The position numbers and the translations under genes are program-made. Shown in pieces: positions 46,151 through 57,289 of a stretch of 64,000 nt of DNA. The DNA comes from Cepaea nemoralis (lineage: Eukaryota > Mollusca > Gastropoda > Stylommatophora > Helicidae), in assembly GCA_014155875.1 (NCBI GenBank), contig JACEFZ010028321.1, positions 62,001-126,000 on the forward strand. The letters are read 5' to 3'. The notes beneath the pieces were generated by a model. The model saw only the letters and a program-made list of their open reading frames with translations, ran no database searches and was not told the origin of the DNA. How positions within the stretch are numbered: the stretch's first letter is position 1; the number at the start of each line of letters is the position of its first letter.

Positions 46151-46364
46151 CGATTCTCGTTTTTATTTCTATAAGATACCTGCATTCTCTGCGTGGTATT
46201 TTGTAATTGTTTCCGTGAACCAGCAGTTTTATTTAACTTTGTTAAGAAAGGCTGTCTAATTGTTTTTTCTAGTATAATGGTTCTCAATCATTGTTAAGCT
46301 GGACCACTTCACCAGCTTCCTCCATTCATCCATAGTTTACAAATACTCACTGCTTTCTAAAATA

Positions 46365-46865
46365 ACTAAATATGATAACAACTTGAAACCAGTTTATTTG
46401 TATACATACATTGTCCCTTTATTTCTTAACATAATTTCCACCAATATTGATGCACTTATCCCATAGTTTTATCAGTTCTTCCAAACCGACTGCATAGATC
46501 TATGTGCCCTTTTCTCATTTACCTGCCATCCCACCCCACAGAACTGTGTGACTTACTTATTGACTCGCCTTCGTAACTTTTTCTATCCAACTGCATGCTA
46601 TACTGGAAATCGCTAGGGGCTAAGTCCACTGAAAACCCACCTTGGCGGGAGACATTTCGCGAATGACATGAAGTTGAAAGTGAAGTGAAAATGTGGTTTA
46701 GAAAACAGAGCACGCAGTTCTATGCAGCCGGCTTGGGAGAACTGATAAAACGATGGGATAAGTTTATCAATTTTGATGGAAATTATGTTGAGAAATAAAG
46801 GGACAATGTATGTATACAAGTAAACTGGTTTCAAGTTGTTATCATATTTAGTTATTTTTCTACAG
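46365..46865. mobile_element. Tail-out inverted dimer of mariner 3' ends
   Basis: The arms 46365-46475 (reverse) and 46745-46865 (forward) share ATAACTAAATATGATAACAA at the tips and ACAATGTATGTATAC inside. The right arm encodes GLGELIKRWDKFINFDGNYV and the left arm, on the - strand, GLEELIKLWDKCINIGGNYV, both the mariner transposase C-terminus. Upstream coding (DLAPSDF on the - strand; EVESEVKMWFRKQSTQFYAA on the + strand) meets in the middle near 46615. Confidence 0.85.
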
Positions 46866-47049
46866 CCATTTGTAACTTACTTATTAGCTTACCCTTGTAT
46901 TAATGATACTCACAGATGTTTCTTACTTCCATCTTCTGCTCTACAGTTCCATTTTATTTTTAAGAAATATGTTAGAAATGTCATGTGCCCTAAAGATATG
47001 AACCTGAATTTGGAAAAGCTGAGAAGTATGAAGTTGTAGGATTTGGATC

Positions 47050-47960
47050 GCCTGGGCTTTCATTTAAGATTAACATCATTGCACTCCAGATAGTCCGTAA
47101 GTGCTCCAATCTCCTCTGTAGTAAAAACATCAGCTAACAGCACTAACTGGCAAGATGTTTGATTGACGAGCCTCCTTGCATGCTTGGTGTTGTGCTCTAT
47201 ACCTATCTTCAATCCCAGTGCTTTATTCTAACTGTTGGTGCTGATTCATTCAGTTAAAAGTCCTCATTTCTGCCAGACTCAAAGGATATTCAAGATGTTC
47301 GTTCATTTCATTGGATGACCTTCTGATACAGCCAGCCTATCCACTCTTTCATTGCCCACAATGCCCAAATGTTCCACCTTTGAGGACAAACATAATTTCA
47401 AAAACTGTTTATCTCTTCGGGAATTCAGTCTTATATCTGCACCTGAAATCTGCCTCAACTTTTTGGATCATACTCGATGAATTACTTAGCATTGGGTGTA
47501 TTTTTGTGCCTTAAAGTAATGCCACTGCTACTGCCAATACTTCCATTGCCATACTGCTTGTGGTCGTAACAATTATGCCATCAGCATGCTGAAAAAGCCA
47601 ATGAACACACAACTTTGATGCCGAACAATCGACCTGTCTGTATATAATTGCATACTCATCATCACAGTTGTCATTAATGCAGACATTGACCTCTACATCT
47701 ACTGCTGCAGGATTCCACGTGTGCATATCTTGTTAATCTTGTAAGGACAGAAGAGATGTCTCTAAACGTTGGGGGAACTGGTGTCCATTCTTTCTCACAT
47801 ACAAGTGGACAATGTCCTCAGCCTGATCTAGCCATAATTACCCCTCTTCAGCTTGTTTCCTGTCCTTCTGTTGAACACTTCATGCAGTGGCTGCTCCATC
47901 TTGGCACTTGGTTAGATATGCATATGCCCTACTCGTCCTTATTCTGTGTCCTAAGTTAGG
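47050..47960 (-). mobile_element. LINE RNase H fragment, reverse
   Basis: The - strand keeps LYTDRS (start of RNase H, normally YTDGS) at about 47640 and HLGIVGNERVDRLA (normally SHCGIxGNExAD) at about 47360, with a decayed C-terminal part to 47050. Frames are broken. Confidence 0.6.
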
Positions 47961-48517
47961 GAAATCAAGAAGAGATCTTGTAGAGCTCAGGGTGTGTCTC
48001 TGGTGCATTTTTATGTCCAGTCTCACAATTTGTATCTAGCTGGCAATAAGGCATTGAAAAAGGCTGTTTGCTTTTCTTATTTTACTTATTTATACTAAAA
48101 TACCAGGCTGGTGCCTTATGTTTCCTCAACACTTTAGGGTAGAAGGAGAATACAAGTGATTACAACCCGTCTAACCCAGACAACGTGGTTAGTGATGTCT
48201 GGTAAGGCAAGGAAGTTTCATCTCATGGCAGTACAATCAAAATCCCAAACCTGAACACTTTATGGCCTCTGCTTGGGCAAGTGGCCTTTGTTTCCTTTGT
48301 CCTTGCAGAAACTATCCCAGCACTTGTACTAAGTGCTGCATCTATAGTTTTTTCATTTGTTTTAGAGTAGCAGCAAAGAAACTCACTATGTTTTTCTGTC
48401 TGTCTGTGATCTACTCCCATATGGATAGTGACTTTTCAGGTCATTTTTATTTTGATCTATACGTGTAGAGGATGGTTAACAGTTTTCAATAGAGCCAAAT
48501 ACATTACCTGGACTACA

Positions 48518-48716
48518 GGTCCGCGTGGCCGAATGGGTAAGAACGCGTGTTCTTAAACATCCAGTGGGCTGATGCCGAGGTTAGTGGTTCAACCCCTACA
48601 CCGAACAGCTGGACTAAAATGTTGACCTGTCGTCCTTGACTTGGGGACATAAATTACAAGTATCTCTGAAGTCGAAGTGGGTTCGCCTGATGGCGAAATT
48701 ATCATAACAGATATAT
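48518..48716 (+). mobile_element. tRNA-derived SINE
   Basis: Head GTCCGCGTGGCCGAATGGGT (A box) and GTGGTTCAACCCC (B box) as in Leu/Ser-type tRNAs, then body ATAAATTACAAGTATCTCTG. Ends at the palindrome 48699-48736. Another copy is at 10735-10918. Confidence 0.8.
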
Positions 48717-48736
48717 TCTGTTATGATAATTTGGCC
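48699..48736. repeat. Perfect palindrome at a SINE-SINE joint
   Basis: AAATTATCATAACAGA and TCTGTTATGATAATTT face each other across a 5-bp TATAT centre, where two differently oriented repeats meet. Confidence 0.95.
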
Positions 48737-48965
48737 GTGTCCAGCTTGTGCCGCGTGGTTACATACCCGCTCCACACACCAGTGATCCGGGGCTTGTTTC
48801 CGGATCCAGTCAGGGATATGCACTACTGACAAGCTCAAACGAGAGCGAAACTCGAGTATAGTGCTTCCACATTGACGTGGATAGGCCTTAGGTTCATACC
48901 AGAATACGATCAGCGTTGCCAGTGGTGGGTTGTGCTCAATATTTAAATTTCAAACCCCGAAATAA
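48718..48965 (+). mobile_element. Single copy of the SINE-like repeat of 43197
   Basis: Matches 43430-43660 (CCGCGTGGTTACATACCCGC, CTCGAGTATAGTGCTTCCA, TAGGCCTTAGGTTCATACCA) with scattered substitutions, ending TTTAAATTTCAAACCCCGAA. Confidence 0.85.
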
Positions 48966-49005
48966 CCAAATAAATCAATTGTATTTATGACTACCTCTGG
49001 AACTA

Positions 49006-49513
49006 GTCATAATCATCATCATCATCTTCCACTTCTGCCGTCAAGCATCGTGGGGAGAAATAATTTGCTCTCCAGCGCCTGATGGGCGGCACTGAATAGT
49101 GTCATTCCGTGTGACTACAATATCTTTGATGTCGTCAATCCATTTTCTTTTTGGGCGTCCTCTTGGTCTCATCGCAGATGATCTTTGATGTAAGGCCAGT
49201 GATGGTAGTTGATGGTGTTGCTTCTAACGGCATGGCCAAACCACTTGATCTTTTGTCTTTCAATAAATGTGGCACAAGGTGTTGATCCCACTGTCTGTCT
49301 CATAACAGCATTTCTTACTCGGTCTCGGATTGTTAAGTTGGCAGCTCTCCTCAGGCATCTCATCTTGCAGGTGTTGATTTTGCGAATTTGTGATTTGGAT
49401 AAAGTCCAAGTTTGAGATTGGTAGCATAGAGTTGGTGTGAATATGCCGTTTATTATCTGTCGTTTTGCGGACATGGGTATATACATAATGGGATATCGGA
49501 AAATAAAATGCAC
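49006..49513 (-). mobile_element. Non-LTR LINE 3' fragment, reverse
   Basis: The - strand frame of 114 codons (49513-49169) carries KRQIINGIFTPTLCYQSQTW and ERQKIKWFGHAVRSN, continues into RPRGRPKRKWIDDIKD in another frame, and ends with a (GAT)n-type tail at about 49010-49025. A third LINE lineage with the common GRP-rich C-terminus. Confidence 0.75.
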
Positions 49514-49615
49514 ATGCCTCAGTGTGCGTATTTTGAGGATATTTCTAACAGTTTATATTTCCTGACAATTAGCATTTGCGTGAGAGTGGGTTACCTAAGA
49601 ATTGTCAATTTTTAG

Positions 49616-49763
49616 GACGAAGGAAATGAGAAGAATGCAGATGATACTAGTGACAGCAAGGCTCCTGAAAGTGCAGAGGAAGACAAACCAGAAGACTCAA
49701 CAGAAAATGGAGAGAAAAAGGAAACAAGCGAAGAAGCCAAACAGAAGAAAAAGCACAAACACA
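49616..49763 (+). CDS. HP1BP3-like gene, coding exon 6 (acidic/basic linker)
   Basis: The acceptor is TTTTTAG. The frame begins DEGNEKNADDTSDSKAPE, is Glu/Asp/Lys-rich throughout, and ends KQKKKHKH with one base of a Lys codon left over. The donor is ACA|GTAAGT. Low-complexity charged linkers of this type separate the globular domains in HP1BP3. No domain is expected here. Confidence 0.85.
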
Positions 49764-49862
49764 GTAAGTGGCCTCGCCTACACTTTTCTAGACATTTGAC
49801 AACTGTTTTTGTTTTTATTTTTCATTTATACTTATACAATTTTCAATGTGTGTTTTCAGTTC

Positions 49863-50011
49863 TTCTTTTTCTACATTCATCCGGAGTGTTTTTTTTTTCA
49901 GATGTAATTGCGGTGTGTCTAAGTTAGGCGCCCTTGGGCCGAGACCCTTAGGCCAACACATCCGACTTTAGTGCGCGTTTTTTACTTTTAACCAGGTTAA
50001 CATTCCTGGGA
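49863..50011 (-). mobile_element. GAA-tailed SINE, copy 5
   Basis: 149 bp in reverse orientation between exact 12-bp duplications TGTTTTCAGTTC (49851-49862 and 50012-50023). The + strand shows CTACATTCATCCGGAGTG near the tail. Confidence 0.93.
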
Positions 50012-50190
50012 TGTTTTCAGTTCGATTTCAGGTGATTTTGGGACTTTATCCATTTGTGAAATGCAGAAACTGATTGCTGAATTATATTTTAATTTCAAAA
50101 TTGGGTTATATTAGTTTCAGACAATAATTACGACCACTTGGATAATTCCAATTTCTGTTAATTAATGTTTGTTTCTGTAATTCATTTCAC

Positions 50191-50444
50191 AGCCGGCTTC
50201 GTGGCTTAGAGGTTATGACTTTTCTCCGTAATCTCGTATACTCTCGTGGGTTAACGTGATGACGGTAAGAATCAGCGGTGGTTCGAATCGCATCGATAAC
50301 TTACGGGGTATGTGAGCCGGCCGCTCAAAAAGCAATGGCAAACTACTGAGCGTAATCTTGCCAAGAAATCAACATACAGCTGAAAGATGCTGGTGTTGAC
50401 AGCTATGTCCTGTAAAGGATATGCAAAAAAAAAAAAAAATTCAA
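50191..50444 (+). mobile_element. tRNA-derived core SINE with poly(A) tail
   Basis: Head with A box GTGGCTTAGAGGTTATGA and B box GGTTCGAATCGC. Core AAGCAATGGCAAACTACTGA, 3' part GCTGGTGTTGACAGCTATGT, poly(A). The flanks AATTCATTTCAC (left) and AATTCAATTCAC (right) are a 12-bp duplication with one mismatch. Confidence 0.88.
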
Positions 50445-50482
50445 TTCACTGCTCCCCCAAATTAAGGAATAGCAGTTGGTAT

Positions 50483-50939
50483 CATAATGCCACATATCAG
50501 TCACTGACACATAGCAGACTGAGAAAGGCTGAAGGGAGCTTCCCTAAAAGATGCACCGAATGGTACAATTATAGAGTGCGCAGGGAAACTAGGGAAGCGT
50601 CACGGAAAACGTCACTGAGGAGGACTTGGGCTGCCGTCCTGTTCGGACGCAGCATGTCTTTTAAGCATGGCTAACAGTCTGTTATGCCGCTCTTTGTGTT
50701 AATCCAGTGTGTGTTCTAAAGTTTCTGTGGAGCGATTGAGTGTAGTCGACATGTGAGTAATTCAGTTGACATATTAAAGTATTATTAATTTGCGAGAGGA
50801 AAGTCGTTGTGGAGTTTTGTTCCAGTGGCTGTTTTGATCTTCAGTTAAACAAGGAGAACTCGAAGGTATTCATATTATTATTCATATTATGTCAAACCCT
50901 AGACGCATCGGTAGTCTTCCTTGACATCACTTCGTGACA
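50483..50939 (+). repeat. Left LTR
   Basis: Begins CATAATGCCACATATCAG and ends CACTTCGTGACA. If the usual TG...CA rule holds, the true start is at 50488. Confidence 0.8.
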
Positions 50940-52009
50940 AATGGGGTCTTGTACCGGTAGTAATGATTACAAACTCGTGATTTATTATCAATTTACGATA
51001 TATTTGCAGTAATTTAACGAATCGAGCCATATACAAATGAAGGCCAAGGTCACATGCAGATTTTTATCATGACGCCATCATATATAATTTACTATATGTG
51101 GAATAATCTCAAACCAAGTAACCAAATTTTTGAGCAGTGGTGATGACATCATCATTTTGGTCATACACAAAACATCCGGAAAGGAAAGTATGAAGATCTT
51201 ACGATTTTAGTTCAAAGAACTGTTCTATTTGATCGCATTTGTCTGATGTATCGAGTAATGAAAATTCAAATTAAGAACATACGATGATGAAGATTCAATA
51301 CCAGTATTTACTAAGTACATTTGCGTGAACAAACAACAAATTGACAGCACTACCAGAATTTACGCAAGTGATTATATGTATCTACATAAACATTTTATAT
51401 TCCAGCGACACGAACATCATATCAGAACATTAGCTAGCATGTCGTCAAGACTTATTCTGAAGATACAATATATTTATTCAAAATTTGAAAGTTAAACTCA
51501 GATCACGATACCATTTGTCATTTGATCATATCCAAGTACAATTCGTCTTCACAGATACAGGAAAATATAGTTCAACGTGAAATAATTCGACATATAAACT
51601 GTTGTAGTCATAGTGTGTTAAAGTGAAGGAAAGCGTACATAAACAGTAAATTAGTACTTTTCAAGACGTATGTGTGATGGAAGAGCATGAAAAAGTTTGG
51701 ACCAGGATGTTGTTCGACGGTATTCGAAAATCTCGACTGTGATCTACGGTATTACTGGTTCATCAGTTGAATCCGTACCGCTTGTTCTCATCTAATTCGG
51801 TTGCTGACCTGGTGTAACAGGCACGCCGAAGGAGACAACTACCGATTATCTGACAGTAACTTGTAAAAAGGTGCTAATAACACGGCATCGAACTGGTTGA
51901 TTCACACGTCAGATTCCGTATACTTCAGTTCACATTTTTTGTCTCAAATACTTGACCCTTGAAATGCTTGAACCTATGTGCCAACATGTTTGTTGTTACA
52001 CACAAGACT

Positions 52010-52948
52010 TCTTCTTCTCTTCTTCAGCATTCCGAGCCATTGAGGTTCTTTGCTGCAAATACAATCTGTCTCCATTCGTCTCTCTGGTGGACCTTCTCTT
52101 GCCAGTCGTTGATTCCAAGTGCTTGTAGGTCTGTATGTATATTATCTCTCCACCGCCTTCTTGGTCTACCTCGGGGTCTACGGTCATTTATTTCCTGAGT
52201 GTAAGCGAGTTTTGTTTCCCTATTATCTTCCATTCTTTCTATATGCCCCAGCCATTGTAGTCTATTAGCCTTCATGATACCAGTGATTAGCGGGGACTTA
52301 AACAAATCATAAATGTCTTTGTTACTTCTTCTTTTCCACTCTCCACTTTGTGTATCCCTAATGGGTCCAAAGATGCGTCTTAAAATTTTGTTCTCAAAGG
52401 TTTGTAACAAGGCTTCGTCTCCTTTCGTTGTACTCCAGGTTTCAGAGCCATACAGCACAACTGGTCTGATCAGTGTTTTGTATATTGTGATTTTGGTGTT
52501 ACGAGATAGCGCCTTTGATTTTAGTAGATGTTGTAGTGCATAGTATATCTTATTTCCAGAGTTGATTCTAGTTTGTATTTCTTCCCTTATGATGTTGGAG
52601 CAGTTGAAGATTGTACCCAGGTATTTGTATGTTTCCGTTCTTTTAATGGTCATATTATCTATTTGTATGTGGCCAGAGTTTTTAGCCATTCCGTCTCTTG
52701 AAATTACCATATATTCTGTCTTATCTTGGTTGATAACCAGCCCCATCTGTTGGGCTTTTTCCTTTAAGTGAGTCAATATTTCTAATGTCTTTTGTTCACT
52801 TTGCCCTATAATATCTATATCATCTGCATAACCAAGCAGCTTGGATGTTCCTCCAATATCACATTCCTCCTTTACCTTCCTTACAACTTTCTCTAGAGCC
52901 AGATTGAAGAGTAGCGGCGATAGTGCATCACCCTGTTTCAAGCCAGAT
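52010..52948 (-). mobile_element. GAA-tailed LINE, long 5'-truncated copy, nearly intact frame
   Basis: Inserted in the LTR element between exact 12-bp duplications ACACACAAGACT (51998-52009 and 52949-52960). The - strand encodes about 307 codons without a break from SGLKQGDALSPLLFNLALEK through LLGYADDIDIIGQSEQKT (YADD box), LIRPVVLYGSETWSTTKGDE and NRLQWLGHIERMEDNRET to AAKNLNGSEC, followed by the (GAA)n tail at 52010-52023. The first 38 codons of the longer frame are flank, not LINE. The intact frame and exact duplication indicate a young insertion. Confidence 0.93.
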
Positions 52949-53519
52949 ACACACAAGACTACGTCAGAAAAATAAAAAAGACAAACAGTTGTCAGAGGAA
53001 TTACATTTATACACAGTTCTCCAAGAACGTTCGAAAGAAATTTCTTGAAGTACAACAACACAAGACTATAAATTTACATTTAAACAGTCGAAATTCACTG
53101 AACTTTGAATTCCTGGAAACGATAGTTTGGATGAAGTCAAATTGATACGTGAACATTGAGAAGAAAACACTTGGAAGAAAGCAAGTGAATCTTATTTTAA
53201 AATTATGAACCAAAATTCTCAGAACATTCATATATGTTAATTATTCTTAAATTGAGAAATTTTATGAAACAATTCGAATGCCATGAAATTCGATTATTCG
53301 GAACATGAAAAATTTTGAGAACAGAATTTATCGAAAAGTACAGTATTACAATGATTTTCAAGAAACCAAATGATAATTATACCTTAAAATACGTACTTCA
53401 ATGAAGACAGTATGAATTACATACACGAAACAGTCTACATTCAATTATGAAGCTGAAATCATGACCAGGATACGCAATCATACGTTATCAAGTTACAAAT
53501 CTGGTTCAATACATTGTCA

Positions 53520-54260
53520 AAAGACGATACATATTTCTTTGGCTACATTATCAAATCTGAGAGATATCAATGCATATTTCAACTTTAAGGATATTTTCTC
53601 ACATCGTACTGCTTTTGGGAAATTGCTCAAAGACATTGAATCACCAAACCTGCAAATCAATATTCGAGATCAGAAGAAGTTCCAGTCAACATATTCAACA
53701 TAGACTAGAATTTTCAAGTAAGACCAATCGATCGCTTTGGATACATCGTTCGAAACTTCGTTATATCAATGTCCGATTATTTCAATCATGAAATTTACTT
53801 CAATCGTTCTATACAGTGGAATATTCGTTTTAGAGAAAAATCAACCTTGAGAAACAGAACTTATGGAAACGTACACTAAACGTCGTTAAGAAAAATTACA
53901 TCTTAAAAAAATATACTTCACTTGAAACATTGTGAATTGAAATCATAATACAACCAACACTGACTAGTCTACATGCAGTCGAGATCAAGCTAAAATCGTG
54001 AGCAGATTTTACTGGTTGGTCAAGGCCGAGATACTCAGTCATTCATTATCAAATCACGAACTTCTTTGGCTACATTTTCAAATCCGAGGAATGTCCATGC
54101 ATGTTTTAACGTTTTGCCCAAAAACATTGAATCGCCAAACCCGCAGATGATTACTCATCCACGTCCATTAGGTCAACCGTGCTCCTTTATGTCGAGTCCA
54201 GAAGAAATTCCGATCAACGTGTTCAGGATAGGCGATAACTTTTCGAGCAGGGCCAATCAG
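53520..54260 (+). repeat. Diverged internal duplication in the LTR element
   Basis: 53530-53760 and 54055-54240 share TTCTTTGGCTACATT, CAAATC-GAG, AACATTGAATC-CCAAAC and CAGAAGAA-TTCC-TCAAC in the same order, with substitutions and indels. The ORFs over them are not conserved. Confidence 0.6.
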
Positions 54261-55811
54261 TCGCTCGAATCTGTGATACAACGTTTGAGACCTCCTTTAT
54301 ATGGATGCCCAATTACCCAGTCATTACATCAGTTGTCGGTATTGGAATATCGAATACTAGAGGACAAACTTCTGTGTCAACGATGGATAACAATTCATTT
54401 AACAATGACAAATTAGAAATACACGACGTTGTTAAATTGAATGAAAACATACAGGGATATGGTTGAAGAACTGTGTTATAAGATGGAAATACAGATACTA
54501 AAATATGAATGACAGTACCAGTCGTCTATTATACCTGAAAGTTAAAGGATAATTTAATTTACATCGTCATGAATAAAAAATGTCATGTTGTTCTCACGTG
54601 AATCCAGCACGTGATTAAGGGTGTTCATGAGTTCAACTAGGTGAATGGTGTTAATTTTTTTCTTCGTTAGTGATGGTCATTTAATTTGTTGTATTTATGC
54701 TAAATTGTAGTATACAGATCCTTACATATTGTTTTTAGACTATGCATGTGGTCTTACAAATTGGTTTTGATTTACTGCTTGATCATACGCAAAGGTTTGT
54801 CAATTGTTGTTATAATAAAGGTACAGAGGAAAACACACGTGGTGTGAGGGTGCAGTGAGGTGTACTGGGATAGAAGCAACTCCCCTGAGCGGAAGTAACA
54901 GTACACTAGAATTGTACCAGGATATGTGAATATAGAGGTGTACTATGGACTAACCAGCGTCATTAATCTAAGAGGTTTGGGGAAACTCTCTTTGAGTTAT
55001 GGCGAAGGCAGTCGAATATCATACCGACATATGATCGTCAGAAAGTTAAAGATGATTTATGGATACTAACTTATATGGTTATATCTGCATTTTACAAGCA
55101 CCGATGGGTAGATGAAAGCATGATGAGTTAGCTTCTCTACATACAGGTATGAGCATTGGGCAATGATACCACATTACAACAGTCGATTGAAGAAGAAGAT
55201 TTATCATGTTGGAGTATGAAGAGTATTAGTTTATCCGTGAAGGAGAAGAAAAGAATATTTACGGAAATATGATTGGTTAATTGATCATTATTTACACAAA
55301 GAGAGCTGGTGCTATTATAACATTACTGGTTTAATGAATTATATTGTTGTATTATTGGTACGGCACTTAATAATATTAGAACTATCCCTTAAATTAGAAT
55401 GTGATCAGCAACAGCCTCTACCTCACCTACAGCCATTAAATGATAACGCAAGATATATACAGAACCAGCGACAATGAGGATCGGCAACTAATACAGACAG
55501 CATGATACCGATTGATACTCTCGTCCACAACTCCGGGTTTTGACCTAGAGTGAGGACAAGTTAGGGACTAATGGTATCATTAGTTGGTCCGGCCCTCCCA
55601 TAGGCCGGCCACATGACGCTCACCGTGGGTGTGAGCAGGAGGGCATGCTCGTCAGTAATTTTATTTTTTTTCGAGGGTTATTAACGGGAACCATAATGTC
55701 ATGTTCAGCAATTGATTCAACTTAGATTGTCAGTGATGCTATTTGTCATGGGTAATAATGTATATGTATATGAATTAAATGATAATATCATTTAATTTGT
55801 AAGGCGGGGGG

Positions 55812-56268
55812 CATAATGCCACATATCAGTCACTGACACATAGCAGACTGAGAAAGGCTGAAGGGAGCTTCCCTAAAAGATGCACCGAATGGTACAATTA
55901 TAGAGTGCGCAGGGAAACTAGGGAAGCGTCACGGAAAACGTCACTGAGGGAGTTAGACTTGGGCTGCCGTCCTGTTCGGACGCAGCATGTCTTTTAAGCA
56001 TGGCTAACAGTCCGTTATGCCGCTCTTTGTGTTAATCCAGTGTGTGTTCTAAAGTTTCTGTGGAGCGATTGAGTGTAGGTCGACATGTGAGTAATTGAGT
56101 TAACATATTAAAGTCAATTTGCGAGAGGAAAGTCGTCGTGGAGTTTTGTTCCAGTGGCTGTTTTGATCTTCAGTTAAACAAGGAGAACTCGAAGGTATTC
56201 ATATTATTATTCATATTATGTCAAACCCTAGATGCGTCGGTAGCCTTCCTTGACATCACTTCGTGACA
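55812..56268 (+). repeat. Right LTR
   Basis: Same sequence as the left LTR, differing at scattered bases (for example AGTCCGTTATG for AGTCTGTTATG). Confidence 0.8.
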
Positions 56269-56588
56269 GATACTTCAGTTATATTAACGTAAGTTGTAAC
56301 AAATACTTCACCATCATTTTTGTGATGTCTTTCATGTGCAGCTGCTTCTCTTTCAGAAAGCATTTACACACTAGCAGTTTCCTACTATGTCAGCAGAGTT
56401 TAAATAGGTAGTAAAAAGAACACGCAAAATGAAGGAAAATAGACCATTTCCAAATTAGAATTGTTTTATTGTTTTTTTTTTTTTAAGTCTTGTGAAAATA
56501 TGTATGTTTAGTGTTAAATTCATTTTTAATTATTTCTAAAGTACTGAAGAACAACTAATGTAAATATGTTTTACTTCTTTCTCCATAG

Positions 56589-56757
56589 AAAAGGTAGAAA
56601 AAATCAGTTTTTCTAAGCTACACCATGGGAATCCAGAAAAAATGGAAGATGTATTTCCTCTTGCTGTCACTTACCAATCAGCCCCCAAATCAGCATCTGT
56701 GCCGAAAATAAGAAAATACATACTGGAGAAGTATGGAGAAACAGTGCCTGATGCCAG
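56589..56757 (+). CDS. HP1BP3-like gene, coding exon 7 (second H15, first half)
   Basis: The acceptor is CTCCATAG and completes Lys. KVEKISFSKLHHGN leads into KMEDVFPLAVTYQSAPKSAS and KIRKYILEKYGETVPDA. The ED-V-PLA-T and I-R-K-Y-x-x-x-x-Y pattern is close to the second H15 of vertebrate HP1BP3, the strongest single clue for the assignment. The donor is CCAG|GTGAAC, phase 2. Confidence 0.88.
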
Positions 56758-57289
56758 GTGAACAGTTTTATTTTGTGGGCTGATCACTTGTGCCGTTGAA
56801 TTTCATTTGTTGTATTTTAGTAACTCAATTGTGAAAGCTATTTTTAAAAAAAATGCTAATGCCTCATATTTTTGTTCATATCAGGAGAGGAATTGCAATA
56901 AGTCTTTATCACCAGAAGCTAGAAATAATGTTAACATATGGCTGAGAATCCTGGGCAGTTGGTAACCAAGCAAGAAAACCAGAAATGGTTTTACAGAAGA
57001 ATGATTTAAAATACCATTTACAGCAAATATGAGTATTCTAAACTGCAACATTTTATGACAACCAGAAAGATTAATGTTAAAAGACAATGAGGAAGACAAG
57101 GGACATACTGGATATTCTTGCATGATATAATGTAAAGATGTTAGTGCATATGAGTTAGAGAATGAGAGTTGGGAAGTAGCGTGACTGCCCTTGCCAATTA
57201 ACAAAGTAATGGTGATGATAGCACTGGTATCAAAAAAGTAAGTAAATGACATCTTTAATTTTGGCATAGATGTTTTCCAACTTTCTAAA

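Larger units (their letters stand above)
50483..56268 (+). mobile_element. 5.8-kb LTR element without visible gag-pol (LARD-like)
   Basis: Two direct repeats of about 457 bp, 50483-50939 and 55812-56268, differ by roughly eight substitutions and three small indels by eye. The first is followed after two bases by a TGG-starting stretch (50942 on) as in a primer-binding site, and the second is preceded by a purine-rich AAGGCGGGGGG as in a polypurine tract. The interior (after removing a LINE at 52010-52948) is about 3.9 kb and shows no protease, RT, RNase H or integrase motifs; the longest leftover ORFs are 80 and 116 codons without similarity I can name. It fits a large retrotransposon derivative mobilised in trans. 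A flanking duplication was not evident. Confidence 0.75.

Noticed and set aside
52961..53061. First 38 codons of the 345-codon - strand ORF
   Set aside because: They lie outside the LINE's target duplication and are flank translated by chance.
50478..56273. 5-bp target duplication of the LTR element
   Set aside because: Left GGTAT and right GATAC do not match; I cannot claim a duplication without a better boundary.
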